From Flavisolibacter nicotianae (lineage in GTDB: Bacteria > Bacteroidota > Bacteroidia > Chitinophagales > Chitinophagaceae): a stretch of 64,000 nt of DNA. The position numbers and the translations under genes are program-made. Position 1 is the first letter of the stretch. Every line of letters begins with the position of its first letter. The stretch covers positions 434,001 through 498,000 of the forward strand of contig NZ_RBCI01000001.1 in assembly GCF_003628535.1 (NCBI RefSeq), given 5' to 3'. The notes under the pieces are model-generated. The model worked only from the letters and a program-made list of their open reading frames with translations, did no database searches and was not told where the DNA came from. Of the stretch, positions 42,580 to 51,177 are shown piece by piece.

Positions 42580-43125
42580 AGACTTTTTGTAATTTTTCGC
42601 GGCCTCCTGCGCTTTTTTAAAATCAAGCACCACGCCGTTGATGCAATACCGCAAACCGGTTGGCGGCGGACCATCGTCGAACACGTGTCCCAGGTGCGAT
42701 TTGCAGCGGCCGCACATGACTTCCGTACGCTTCATGCCGATGCTGTTGTCGGCTTCGTAGATCACCGATCCCTTCGACACCGGCTGGTAAAACGAGGGCC
42801 AGCCGCAACCGCTTTCAAACTTGGTATCGCTGATGAAAAGCGGGTTGCCGCAAACAGCGCAATAATAGGTGCCTTTGTCTTTTATGTTTTCAAGCGGCGA
42901 ACTCCAGGGTCTTTCGGTTCCTTTTTGACGGGCCACGCTGTATACATCGGCCGGCAGGATTTTCTTCCATTCCTCGTCGCTCATGTTCACCTTGCTGCTG
43001 TCTGTGTGCGAATACACAGGATTGTTGTTTTTCAGCGAATCCATATTGGTTGTTTTAGTTGATTGCGAGTAGGTGCAGAACTGCAAAAGAAAAGCCAGTG
43101 GCAGGAAAAGGAGGATGCGTTTCAT
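42571..43125 (-). CDS. msrB: Peptide-methionine (R)-S-oxide reductase
   Basis: 184 residues, repairing methionine-R-sulfoxide in proteins. It shows the zinc-binding CAVCG and CGRCKSHLG pairs, the GCGWPSF substrate motif, and the catalytic Cys in LRYCINGVVLDF. An N-terminal signal sequence of about 20 residues (FLLQFCTYS) suggests a periplasmic or lipid-anchored enzyme; the lipobox is atypical because Phe precedes Cys. It converges with dusB and shares a bidirectional terminator. Confidence 0.95.
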   Translation of the reverse strand: MKRILLFLPLAFLLQFCTYSQSTKTTNMDSLKNNNPVYSHTDSSKVNMSDEEWKKILPADVYSVARQKGTERPWSSPLENIKDKGTYYCAVCGNPLFISDTKFESGCGWPSFYQPVSKGSVIYEADNSIGMKRTEVMCGRCKSHLGHVFDDGPPPTGLRYCINGVVLDFKKAQEAAKNYKKSEP

Positions 43126-43190
43126 GCTTAAAGTTACGACGGCAGGGCGGGTTTGGTTTTAAAAGGAAACGTGAAAGTGGAGCCGATAGT

Positions 43191-43359
43191 AGATATTAGG
43201 ATATTGGAATATTGAAGGTGTTTTGATGGCTGGGTTGAGTGTCGATAAGGTGTGAAGTGGCAGGAATTATTCCTGCTTTCGCTGTTTGAGCACAAAAACG
43301 TTCACCTCCTCACTAATCCTCAATATCAAATATCCAATCTCCCAATATCCTACTATCCC
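43191..43359. repeat. Paired ATATCC/GGATAT repeat clusters
   Basis: The left cluster (43191-43216) has GATATTAGGATATTGGAATA and the right cluster (43314-43359) has AATATCAAATATCC and CCAATATCC; the two are in inverse orientation about 100 bases apart. A second pair flanks the icd terminator. Confidence 0.6.
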
Positions 43360-43395
43360 TGCTGCTTCTCCCCGCCCCCGCATTCGGTTTTCCCC

Positions 43396-43403
43396 TATAT
43401 TTG
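43396..43403 (+). promoter_or_regulatory. -7 promoter element of adk
   Basis: TATATTTG, an exact TAnnTTTG match, 22 bases before the ATG at 43426. No -33 TTG at the usual distance. Confidence 0.4.
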
Positions 43404-43425
43404 TCCCTCACAGTTAGCAAGCAAC

Positions 43426-44019
43426 ATGTTTAATTTGATTCTCTTTGGCCCTCCGGGCAGCGGAAAAGGAACGCAGTCAGAAAAAATCGTTGATCGCTTT
43501 GGTCTCATTCACTTATCCACCGGCAATTTGTTGCGCCAGGAGATCAGTGAAAAAACCCCGCTGGGACTGGAAGCCAAAAATTTTATGGACAAAGGCCAGC
43601 TCGTGCCGGACGAAGTGGTGATCGGCATGATTGACTCCTGCCTCGAAAAGCACCCCGAAGCCCAGGGCTTTTTGTTCGACGGCTTTCCCCGCACCATTGC
43701 GCAGGCCGAAGCACTGGACAAACTGCTGGCCCTGAAAAAAACAGCCATCAGTAAAGTGCTGGCCCTGGACGTCTCGGAAGACGAACTGGTACGGCGCCTG
43801 CTGGAAAGGGGCAAAACATCGGGCCGCAGCGACGATACCGACGAGAGCATCATCCGCAAACGTTTCTCCGTGTACAAAGGCGAAACAGAACCGGTGGCGA
43901 CACACTACGAAAAACAAGACAAGTTCGAACGCATTCCCGGCGAAGGGTCTGTCAACGATATTTTCCAGAAGTTGAGCAGCGCTATTGAAAAAAAAAATGA
44001 AGTAGCCGCACAATCCTGA
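43426..44019 (+). CDS. adk: Adenylate kinase (short-lid form)
   Basis: 197 residues from ATG 43426 (MFNLILFGPPGSGKGTQ). The P-loop GPPGSGKGT is at 8-16. STGNLLRQEI (AMP site), FDGFPRTIAQAE, and a short lid with GRSDDTDESIIRKR rather than the zinc-binding long lid follow. It catalyses ATP + AMP to 2 ADP. The upstream part of the open frame (from 43252) lies in repeats and has no similarity to the family. It is followed by a very strong terminator. Confidence 0.95.
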   Translation: MFNLILFGPPGSGKGTQSEKIVDRFGLIHLSTGNLLRQEISEKTPLGLEAKNFMDKGQLVPDEVVIGMIDSCLEKHPEAQGFLFDGFPRTIAQAEALDKLLALKKTAISKVLALDVSEDELVRRLLERGKTSGRSDDTDESIIRKRFSVYKGETEPVATHYEKQDKFERIPGEGSVNDIFQKLSSAIEKKNEVAAQS

Positions 44020-44030
44020 TAAAAAATGAT

Positions 44031-44079
44031 CTCCATAAAAAAAACCTCAATCCTTGTGATTGAGGTTTTTTTTATGGAG
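44031..44079 (+). terminator. Terminator of adk
   Basis: A perfect 21-bp stem (44031-44051 with 44059-44079) contains eight A and eight T residues in the arms and a 7-base loop. Confidence 0.92.
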
Positions 44080-44285
44080 CCGGCGACGGCGCAGCCATGA
44101 AGCTGCCGTTGCGACGCTCCGTTCGGGGCTTTTATCGCTATGCAGCAGTATTAAATCCACGGTGGCAGGGAGAACAGGGAGATCCACAGAAAACCCCTGT
44201 GCAACGCTAAGCCTTTGTGCCTCCGTGGATCAAAAAATTTTGCAACAGGAAACACAGGTATCATCCCAGCCTTCTCACTTTCTCA

Positions 44286-44323
44286 GAAAAAAAACTGCCA
44301 TCACCTTTCAGTGATGGCAGTTT
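44286..44323 (-). terminator. Terminator of the M16 peptidase unit
   Basis: A perfect 13-bp stem (AAACTGCCATCAC at 44292-44304 with 44311-44323). The A-run before it gives the U-tract of the minus-strand transcript, 20 bases after the stop at 44343. Confidence 0.9.
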
Positions 44324-44342
44324 GCAAAATTCTCGCACCGGC

Positions 44343-46406
44343 TTACTTGATGTCTTCTGCTTTCAGACCGCTGTTCACTTTCACATCGTTGAAATTAATT
44401 TCAATCTTCATCATCCCCATGTCATTCACAATCTTCATCGGAATATTCACGCCGTTGACATTTTTGTAGTTGCCAACAAGCGAAGAGATGGTCATGGTGC
44501 CTTGCGGTCCTTCCTGGGTTGTTGTTTTTTTCACCAGCAGGCCAGTTGCCACATCGTAAAAGTTGGTATACTCCCGCCCGGCCGGTGTTTTCACCTGGAC
44601 AGCGTACGCATCTTTCCCCTCCACCGGCTCGATGCCTTTTACAGCAAACTGGTAACCTTTCTGCGCCAGCATGTACACCTCCGGTATAAAGGCTGCATTT
44701 TCATTCATTTCTTCTTTATCTTTTTCATCAACCGGCTTGGCTCCGCCCTGCCCCGACTGGCTGTACTGGCCGTTTTTGAGCAGCTTTTTTTCCAACACCA
44801 TGCCCTGCATACTCACCTCCTGTACAAAAGCCGTTGGTACAATCTGCTTTTGTGTAACGTTGATGTTCATGCCTTGGACCGATGCACTGCCTGTCATGGA
44901 CAAATCTTTTACCGCCGCAATGGCCGAAGCGCCGCCATAGGCATCGATCGCTTTTTGTAAAATAGTCTGCGGAGTGACCGAGGCATCAACCGTTTTGGCA
45001 GTTGGCGCCGGCACTTCCTGCCCGTATACATTGTAGGATTTCACCGGGCCGTATTTGTCCAGTCCTTTGGCAATTTCTTTGGCATTGCCCACCACCACAA
45101 CTAGCATGTTGCCGGGGTTGACATATTTTTTTGCCATCGCCTGCACATCCGTTGGCGACACGGCAGCAAGCGTCTTCAGGTAGTTCTGGTAATAATCTTT
45201 GGGCAGGTTGTACTTGGCAATGTTCAGTGCAAAGCCGGCAATGGTGGCCGGGTTTTCCAGCGAACGGGCAAACTGGCCGCTCAGGTAGTTCTTCATGCGG
45301 CTTTCTTCGTCGGTGGGCACCGCCTCGGTCCGGATGCGGTTGAATTCGTTGATAAATTCGGCAATGGCACTGTCTGTTTTTTCATTCCGCACCGATGCTT
45401 CTGCGGTAAAAGCGCCGACCAGCCGGTCGGACTTCAGCCCGGAATAGGCGCCATAGGTAAACCCGTGTTTCTCCCGCAGGTTGGCGAACAACCGTCCCGA
45501 AAAACCACCACCGAGGATGTTGTTCATCACCGAAGCCGGGATCACATCGGGAGCACCGGGCTTCAACTCGACCGGTGCGGCAAAGTTGATCACACTCTGC
45601 ACGCTGGCTGGCCGGTCCACAACGGCGACAAAGGTTTTGGCCGGTGCCTGTGGCGTTTTGTAAGTGGGCCTGGGAACCACGCCGCTTTTCCATGCACCAA
45701 AATATTGCGCTGACAGCTTTTTTGCATCGGCGGCTGTAATATCGCCGACAAAAACCAGGTAAGCGTTATTGGGTTTCCAGTAGGTGGAAAAAAAGTTTTT
45801 GATGTCGCCCACTTTGACATTGCTCACGGTTTCTTCTGTTTCAATATCGCCGTACGGATGGTCTTTCCCGTAGAGCAAACGGTTGGTTACATTGTCGGCA
45901 ATGCTGTTGGGATCATCTTTTGCCGCCTGCAAACCGGACAGTTCCTGCCGCCGGATTTTTTCCAGTTCCGTTGCGGAAAACGAAGGTCGCAGCACCACAT
46001 CGCTCAGCAGGGAAATCAGCTTTGGAAAGTTCGCTTTCAGGGAAGAAGCCGAAGCGCTGAAGGCCGATGTGCCGATGTTGCCGCCCAGTTGGTCGATGGC
46101 TTCATCCAGTTGCGCCTTGTTCATTTTCACTGTGCCGCGACGCAGCAGTTCGCCACCCATCGAGGTGAGGCCGGCCTTTTGACCTTCCACAATACCATCC
46201 ATGTTGAACGACAAGGTGGCCGAGACGCGTGGCAGTTTGGTATTCTCTACCACAAATACTTTGAGACCATTGGGCAGGGTAAAGGTTGCCGGCTGGCCGA
46301 TCCGGATGGCAGGAGCAGGACCGGGTTGCGGGGCCTTGCTCCGGTCGACCTGCGCCAGTAAGGTCAGGGGCAGCAGGCCGAATAAGGCTATGATTGTTTT
46401 CTTCAT
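44343..46406 (-). CDS. M16-family peptidase subunit lacking the zinc motif, with LolA-like C-terminal domain
   Basis: 687 residues with signal peptide (LTLLAQ). Two M16 half-domains (about 35-450) are present, but the HxxEH zinc motif is absent: the equivalent stretch reads GLTSMGGELLRRG. The C-terminal-half Arg/Tyr motif is kept (FANLREKHGFTYGAYS). This is the pattern of the non-catalytic partner in M16B heterodimers. Residues about 470-687 are an added beta-rich domain resembling LolA-type lipoprotein-sorting folds (YKNVNGVNIPMKI, a frequent Bacteroidota motif). Its catalytic partner is encoded immediately upstream (135-base gap). Likely periplasmic peptide degradation. Confidence 0.9.
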   Translation of the reverse strand: MKKTIIALFGLLPLTLLAQVDRSKAPQPGPAPAIRIGQPATFTLPNGLKVFVVENTKLPRVSATLSFNMDGIVEGQKAGLTSMGGELLRRGTVKMNKAQLDEAIDQLGGNIGTSAFSASASSLKANFPKLISLLSDVVLRPSFSATELEKIRRQELSGLQAAKDDPNSIADNVTNRLLYGKDHPYGDIETEETVSNVKVGDIKNFFSTYWKPNNAYLVFVGDITAADAKKLSAQYFGAWKSGVVPRPTYKTPQAPAKTFVAVVDRPASVQSVINFAAPVELKPGAPDVIPASVMNNILGGGFSGRLFANLREKHGFTYGAYSGLKSDRLVGAFTAEASVRNEKTDSAIAEFINEFNRIRTEAVPTDEESRMKNYLSGQFARSLENPATIAGFALNIAKYNLPKDYYQNYLKTLAAVSPTDVQAMAKKYVNPGNMLVVVVGNAKEIAKGLDKYGPVKSYNVYGQEVPAPTAKTVDASVTPQTILQKAIDAYGGASAIAAVKDLSMTGSASVQGMNINVTQKQIVPTAFVQEVSMQGMVLEKKLLKNGQYSQSGQGGAKPVDEKDKEEMNENAAFIPEVYMLAQKGYQFAVKGIEPVEGKDAYAVQVKTPAGREYTNFYDVATGLLVKKTTTQEGPQGTMTISSLVGNYKNVNGVNIPMKIVNDMGMMKIEINFNDVKVNSGLKAEDIK

Positions 46407-46541
46407 TGTGTCAGAAATTGTGTTTGTTAGAATGAATTCAGTGGAACTTGAAAAGTGGTACGTGAAAAGCGAGACGTGAGACAGGAGTTCACGACAGTTT
46501 GAATGTTTCTTTAGTTTGCCGTTTGCCGTCTCCCGTTGGTA
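46407..46541. repeat. Repeat-bearing spacer between the two M16 genes
   Basis: It contains ACGTGAGACAGGA (46474-46486), which recurs inverted inside the amidohydrolase gene (58769-58781), and a GTTTGCCGTTTGCCGTCTCCCG-like stretch near 46513-46535, also related to sequence inside that gene. Confidence 0.5.
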
Positions 46542-47873
46542 TTACATCGCCCCTTCTTTTTTGCCTTTGGGCACGTAGTAAAGCACCACGCGGTTGTCCT
46601 TGTTCAGGTATTTTTTGGCCACGTTCAGCAGGTCTTCCCGGGTGACTTTCTGGTAACGGGCCAGTTCGGTGTTGATCAAGTTGGCGTCGCCAAAGTACAC
46701 TTCGTAATTGGCCAGGCTTTCCGCGATACCGGCCATGGTGGCATTGCTGGAAACAAACTGCGTTTCGATCTGGTTTTTTACTTTTTGAAACTCCGATTCC
46801 GAAACGGGCTTTGTCTTCAGGTCGCTGACCACACTGTCGATGGCGCTTTCCAGGGCTTCAGGCTTTACACCCATGTTGGCTATAGCCAGGCTGATAAAAA
46901 GGCCGGCATCCTCGTTGAAGAAAGGAATGGCAGCTGCCTGTAATGCCATTTGTTTTTGGTCGACCAAAATCTTGTTCATGCGGCTGGATGGCCCGCCCGA
47001 CAAGATGGTGGACAGCAGCCGGAACGCATAGTATTCATCGCTGCCCTGTTTGGGTGCACGGTATGCTGCGATCACTGCCGGCAACTGGATGTTGTCTTCA
47101 ATGGTGGCCCGCACTTCGCCACCCAGCGGCGGTTCTGTGACGGTAGGACGAGGAATGGCTTTGGTGCCTTTGGGAATAGCAACGAAATAGTCTTCCACCA
47201 GCTTTTTGGTGTCGGCAATGTTGATATCGCCGGCGATGGAAAGCACGGCATTGTTCGGCACATAAAAGGTTTTGTAAAAGTCGATGAACTCGTCCAGTTT
47301 TGCCGCATTCAGGTGCTCCATGCTGCCGATGGGCGCCCAGCGGTAAGGATGCTCTTTAAAGGCCCGCTTCAGCATTTCCACCAGGAAGCTGCCGTAAGGC
47401 TGGTTGTCCATGCGCTGGCGCTTTTCCTCCTTGACCACTTCGCGCTGGGTGTTCACCCCTACCTGCTCGATCTTGGCGTGCATCATGCGTTCGCTTTCGA
47501 GCCACAGCCCGAGTTTCAACTGGTTGGACGGGAGCAGTTCGTAGTAAAACGTCCGGTCCTGCGAGGTATTGGCGTTTAGCGCACCGCCGGCATTGGTCAC
47601 ATACTTGTCAAACTCACCCCGCTTGATATTATCGGAGCCTTCAAAAAGCAGGTGTTCAAAAAAATGCGCAAAGCCGGTACGGGCTGTGTCTTCGTTTTTG
47701 GAACCCACATGGTAGAGGGTTGTTACGGCCACCACAGGCGCCGTTGTGTCCCGGTGCAGGATCACCGTCAGGCCATTGGTCAGGGTGTATTTTTCAAAAT
47801 TGATTTTCCGGGCCTGGGCATTCGAGGCGATACTGAGCACGCCGGCCGAAAAGAGCAGGAACCACTTTTTCAT
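46542..47873 (-). CDS. M16-family zinc metallopeptidase (catalytic subunit)
   Basis: 443 residues with signal peptide (IASNAQ). The inverted zinc motif HFFEH is at residues 70-74, and the third ligand Glu lies in REVVKEEK (about 144-151), about 75 residues on, as the family requires. The rest matches a two-half-domain M16B peptidase. It should form a heterodimer with the downstream M16-like protein that lacks the zinc site. Periplasmic processing or degradation of peptides is likely; specific substrates are unknown. Confidence 0.94.
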   Translation of the reverse strand: MKKWFLLFSAGVLSIASNAQARKINFEKYTLTNGLTVILHRDTTAPVVAVTTLYHVGSKNEDTARTGFAHFFEHLLFEGSDNIKRGEFDKYVTNAGGALNANTSQDRTFYYELLPSNQLKLGLWLESERMMHAKIEQVGVNTQREVVKEEKRQRMDNQPYGSFLVEMLKRAFKEHPYRWAPIGSMEHLNAAKLDEFIDFYKTFYVPNNAVLSIAGDINIADTKKLVEDYFVAIPKGTKAIPRPTVTEPPLGGEVRATIEDNIQLPAVIAAYRAPKQGSDEYYAFRLLSTILSGGPSSRMNKILVDQKQMALQAAAIPFFNEDAGLFISLAIANMGVKPEALESAIDSVVSDLKTKPVSESEFQKVKNQIETQFVSSNATMAGIAESLANYEVYFGDANLINTELARYQKVTREDLLNVAKKYLNKDNRVVLYYVPKGKKEGAM

Positions 47874-48040
47874 GCATGTGTATTTTGGTTACGCAATATC
47901 TGTAAAGAATGCCGAACGGGACGATTGGTTGCACGAATTTCAACCAATGCAGTCATGACAGGGATAAACGGCCGTTATTGCAGGACCAAACAGGGAAATC
48001 CCCGCAACGCCACACCCAAACTTCAAACCCCAAACCCTGC

Positions 48041-48048
48041 TATCTTTG
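48041..48048 (+). promoter_or_regulatory. -7 promoter element of pheS
   Basis: TATCTTTG matches TAnnTTTG and ends five bases before the ATG at 48054, predicting an essentially leaderless mRNA. Confidence 0.5.
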
Positions 48049-48053
48049 CCCGC

Positions 48054-49085
48054 ATGGAAGGATTGCTAGACCAGATACAAACGTACCGCAAAGAAATTGA
48101 AGCGTACGAAATTGCCAACCCGCAGCAGTTGGAAGAATACCGCATTAAATTCCTGGGAACAAAAGGTATCCTTAAATCGCTTTTCGGTGAAATGAAGAAT
48201 GTGCCCGCAGAGCGCAAGAAAGAAGCCGGGCAGGTGCTGAACGAGTTTAAACAACTGGCCGAAGCCAGGTACAACGAGGCAAAAGAACTGACAACAAGCA
48301 ACGGGCAACAGGCAAAGGAAGAAATGGACCTGAGCCTTCCCGGCGACCCGGTGGAGATCGGCGCCAGACACCCGATCACACTCATGCGCAACCGCATCAT
48401 CTCTATTTTTCAGCGCCTGGGCTTTTCCGTGGCCGATGGCCCCGAGATCGAAGACGACTGGCACAACTTCACGGCCCTGAACCTCCCGGAAAACCACCCG
48501 GCCCGCGACATGCAGGACACGTTCTATATTCATCAAAACCCCGACTGGCTGCTGCGCACCCATACCAGTAACATCCAGATCCGCGAGATGAAAAAAGGCA
48601 AACTGCCCATCCGCATCATCTGCCCGGGACGCGTATACCGTAACGAAACGATCTCGGCCCGTTCGCACTGCTTTTTCCACCAGGTAGAAGGTTTGTACAT
48701 CGACGAAAACGTTTCGTTTGCCGACCTGAAACAAACGCTGTATTTCTTCGTAAAGGAAATGTTTGGCAAGGAAGTGAAAGTGCGCTTCCGCCCTTCTTAT
48801 TTCCCGTTTACCGAACCCAGTGCCGAAATGGATGTCAGCTGCTTTATCTGTGGCGGTAAAGGCTGCCGCATCTGCAAGCAAAGCGGGTGGGTGGAGATCC
48901 TGGGCTGCGGCATGGTGCACCCGGCTGTACTGGAAAACTGCGGCATCGACTCCAATAAATACACCGGCTTTGCCTTCGGCATGGGCATCGAACGTCCGGC
49001 CCTGCTGATGTATGATGTGAATGATATCCGCCTCTTCAGCGAAAACGACGTGCGGTTTTTAAAACAGTTTAAAGGCGCCGTGTAA
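48054..49085 (+). CDS. pheS: Phenylalanine--tRNA ligase alpha subunit
   Basis: 343 residues from ATG 48054 (MEGLLDQIQTYRKEIEAYE). The open frame begins at 47652 but the upstream part overlaps the divergent M16 gene and is not family-like. An N-terminal coiled coil (about 1-90) is followed by the class II synthetase core: HPARDMQDTFYI, LLRTHTSNIQIREM, FHQVEGLYID (motif 2 region), EILGCGMVHPAVL and FGMGIERPALLMY (motif 3). It charges tRNA-Phe together with PheT, which is not adjacent here. Confidence 0.96.
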   Translation: MEGLLDQIQTYRKEIEAYEIANPQQLEEYRIKFLGTKGILKSLFGEMKNVPAERKKEAGQVLNEFKQLAEARYNEAKELTTSNGQQAKEEMDLSLPGDPVEIGARHPITLMRNRIISIFQRLGFSVADGPEIEDDWHNFTALNLPENHPARDMQDTFYIHQNPDWLLRTHTSNIQIREMKKGKLPIRIICPGRVYRNETISARSHCFFHQVEGLYIDENVSFADLKQTLYFFVKEMFGKEVKVRFRPSYFPFTEPSAEMDVSCFICGGKGCRICKQSGWVEILGCGMVHPAVLENCGIDSNKYTGFAFGMGIERPALLMYDVNDIRLFSENDVRFLKQFKGAV

Positions 49086-49577
49086 CACCTCACCCCGGCC
49101 CTTAGCCCCCTCGGTCCCCCAAGGGGGAAGTGGCTGCAGCACAGCGCCCAGCTTGGGCAAGATGATTTTCTATTTCGAGGAATTCCATCCCTTGAAGGGA
49201 TGGAATTCTTCTTTGTTCCGTTACGTTCCGAACGCTGAACGGGGCCCTTCCTTCGTCAGGATAAATTGTGCAACGGAAGCTTCATGGCTATTCTGTTGCT
49301 GGTACCATGAAAAATATTCCGCTCCTACGGAGCTTCGTTCTCTTTTCTATGAGCATTTTCTATGAACAGGATGCCCCACCGGGGCAAAAGAAAGCCGTTG
49401 GCTGGGACGCCAAACGGCAGCAAAAAGCCTCCATCAAAAAAATGATGAAGGCTTTGAAGTATCATGTAAAAGCAAGGGTCTGTGCGGTTGTAACCCCTCC
49501 CTGGAGGGGTTTGGGGAGGCTTTTGGGGGACCGGAGGCCAAGGGCCGGGGTGGCGCAGGAATTGAACTTCATGCCGC
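49086..49577. repeat. 492-base intergenic repeat island
   Basis: No gene is supported. Six or more palindromic elements are packed together. GC-rich CACCCCGGCCCTTAGCC... (49091-49119) recurs inverted at 49525-49552. A 29-bp palindrome lies at 49180-49208 (GAATTCCATCCCTT arms). GCTCCTACGGAGC is at 49321-49333, GCCCCACCGGGGC at 49373-49385, a GCCGTTGGC hairpin at 49394-49418, and a terminator-like hairpin at 49422-49457. Confidence 0.85.
49422..49457 (-). terminator. Terminator-like hairpin without an obvious gene
   Basis: A 13-bp stem with one mismatch (AAAGCCTCCATCA with TGATGAAGGCTTT) around an A-run; on the minus strand it is followed by five T residues. No minus-strand gene precedes it, so it may be a leftover of a lost gene or part of the repeat island. 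Confidence 0.45.
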
Positions 49578-50471
49578 ATGACAGAAGCCATCTTTACGTT
49601 GAGCGACGACCGTAAACTGAGCTACGCCGTTTACGGCCCGGCCGATGGCGAAGCTGTCCTCTACTTCCACGGCACGCCGAGTTCGCGGAAGGAAATTCTC
49701 CTGTTGGAAAACGTTGGTGTCGACTTCGACCAAATGCTTCTTGCCTGCAGGCTGAAAATCATTGTACCCGACCGCGGTGCGCTGACCACGTTTCATCCCC
49801 GGCGAACCTTTCGCTCTTTTGCAGAGGATTCGATGGAGTTGCTGCGGCACTTGGGTATTTCGCAATGCGCAGTGCTTTGCTGGTCAGGCGGCGGCCCCTA
49901 CGCCTTGGCGGCGGCGTCCTGCTTTCCCAACACGGTAACGAGTGTTTACATTCTCTGCGGCATTACCCGGGTCTTCGACAAGCAGGTGCTGAAGCAGATG
50001 GGTTTGAACAAATGGTATTTTCTGACAGCCAGGTATGCATCGCTGCTGCTCCAGTTATCCCTGGCGGTGGTGCGGCAAACGAAGACTCTCCATCTGCCTA
50101 AACAGTGGCTTACCGGCCTGCCTTACGTGGATTACCGCCTGCTGCAAAAAATCTTCCGGGAAGTCACCAACCTGACCCTGAAAGAAGCCATTCGAAAAGG
50201 CACCAGGGCTGCCGTGCACGAAGCCGCCATGTATTTCAGCGATTACGGGTTTTCCGTCAACAACATTCAGCAACCGATCCACTACTGGTGGGGAACGATG
50301 GACATGAGCGTGGTGGAACTGCATGCGCTGGAAGTGGCGCAAAAAGCTCCGCAGCCGGTGATGCACTACCGCGAAGGCGAAGGTCATCTTTCGCTTTATG
50401 TACGGTGTTTCGGCGAAGCACTGCAAGCCATTGCACAAGCCAACGCTACCTGTACTTCTTCTGACAGGTAG
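49578..50471 (+). CDS. Alpha/beta-fold hydrolase
   Basis: 297 residues. There is an oxyanion HG motif in LYFHGTPSSRKE, a nucleophile elbow CWSGGGPYALA (Ser), and a catalytic His in REGEGHLSLY near the C-terminus; the acid is probably the Asp in WGTMDMSV. The overall pattern matches the broad alpha/beta hydrolase family (esterase, lipase or epoxide-hydrolase-like). The substrate is unknown. Its 3' end overlaps the convergent glycosylase gene by 26 bases. Confidence 0.88.
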   Translation: MTEAIFTLSDDRKLSYAVYGPADGEAVLYFHGTPSSRKEILLLENVGVDFDQMLLACRLKIIVPDRGALTTFHPRRTFRSFAEDSMELLRHLGISQCAVLCWSGGGPYALAAASCFPNTVTSVYILCGITRVFDKQVLKQMGLNKWYFLTARYASLLLQLSLAVVRQTKTLHLPKQWLTGLPYVDYRLLQKIFREVTNLTLKEAIRKGTRAAVHEAAMYFSDYGFSVNNIQQPIHYWWGTMDMSVVELHALEVAQKAPQPVMHYREGEGHLSLYVRCFGEALQAIAQANATCTSSDR

Positions 50472-51177
50472 GACAATAAAACGTTCTTCGGTTGGTTTCG
50501 CCCAAGTGCTCCTTGCAGATTTTTGATCCGTCCCTCGGGCAGGTCTTTTTGGTATGCACCGCCCAGTTTTTGCGCAGCACCCCTTGCCGTTTCCATTGTA
50601 AAAACTGGTGGCTGTACGCCGAAGCCTGCTCAATCAATTCTGTCAGCTTCCGCGGCGGCAAGGCACCCACCCTGCTTTCGGGATGCACCCTGATGATGTG
50701 AAGAACTTCGTTTTTGATAATGTTACCCACACCGGAAAAAATGCTTTGGTCGAGCAGGGCATCGGTGACCATCGTATCAGGTAGTTGCTTTAATTTTTTC
50801 CGTGCCGCTTTGGGATCCCAGTGCGGTGCCAGGATATCGGCTGTCCAGTCGTAAATCTCGTCCAACGGTTCGTCCACCATTTTTACGGCGCAGGAGTAAA
50901 GGTTCAGGTGATCCCTTTCGAACTGGAGGGTAAGCCGCGGTACACGGTCTTTGGAAGAATTGATGTAGTACGTACCAAACATCAGGAAATGGATGCGAAT
51001 GGTAAAGTCGTCAAAGCACCAGAGCATGTGTTTTCCCCAAAGCCTGATCTCGAGAATCTGATTCCCCACTAGCCGCTGCTGGTCGATTTTGGAACTCCCG
51101 CTAACGGAGAGGATCGTCTGCCCCACAAAACGTTGCAGGTCTTCACGGAACAGTATGAGCGAGGGGCCTTCGGGCAT
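50446..51177 (-). CDS. Fpg/Nei-family DNA glycosylase with altered zinc finger
   Basis: 243 residues. The N-terminus MPEGP carries the catalytic Pro2 and Glu3 of base-excision glycosylase/AP lyases. The helix-two-turn-helix is in LLDQSIFSGVGNIIKNEVL, and a C-terminal zinc finger reads TCPRDGSKICKEHLG...YCPTCQKKYR. The usual second zinc ligand (CPxCG) is Asp here, with a Cys five residues later, so zinc binding may be altered or shifted. It is closest in style to endonuclease VIII (Nei) acting on oxidised pyrimidines, but Fpg-like specificity cannot be excluded. Confidence 0.92.
   Translation of the reverse strand: MPEGPSLILFREDLQRFVGQTILSVSGSSKIDQQRLVGNQILEIRLWGKHMLWCFDDFTIRIHFLMFGTYYINSSKDRVPRLTLQFERDHLNLYSCAVKMVDEPLDEIYDWTADILAPHWDPKAARKKLKQLPDTMVTDALLDQSIFSGVGNIIKNEVLHIIRVHPESRVGALPPRKLTELIEQASAYSHQFLQWKRQGVLRKNWAVHTKKTCPRDGSKICKEHLGETNRRTFYCPTCQKKYR

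Larger units (their letters stand above)
43126..43425. other. 300-base intergenic region with ATATCC-type repeats upstream of adk
   Basis: No gene was recognised. Inverted clusters of (G)GATATT / AATATCC units lie at 43191-43216 and 43314-43359, related to those after icd (63652-63783). The adk -7 element is at 43396-43403. The open frame from 43252 reads through the repeats and is not a real N-terminus. Confidence 0.6.
44020..44342. other. 323-base region between adk and the M16 gene
   Basis: It contains two terminators (44031-44079 plus, 44286-44323 minus). Between them lies a stretch with partly complementary phrases (TCCACGG near 44155, CCTCCGTGGATC near 44219) resembling a dispersed intergenic repeat. 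No gene was recognised. Confidence 0.5.

Noticed and set aside
47652-48053. A 134-residue extension of PheS
   Set aside because: It overlaps the divergent M16 gene, is not family-like, and a -7 element sits directly before the ATG at 48054.
49153-49365. A 70-codon ORF in the repeat island
   Set aside because: It reads straight through a 29-bp palindrome and other repeats, has no protein-like pattern and no promoter motif.
49086-49577. An insertion sequence
   Set aside because: The inverted ends are suggestive, but there is no transposase frame and no clear target-site duplication.
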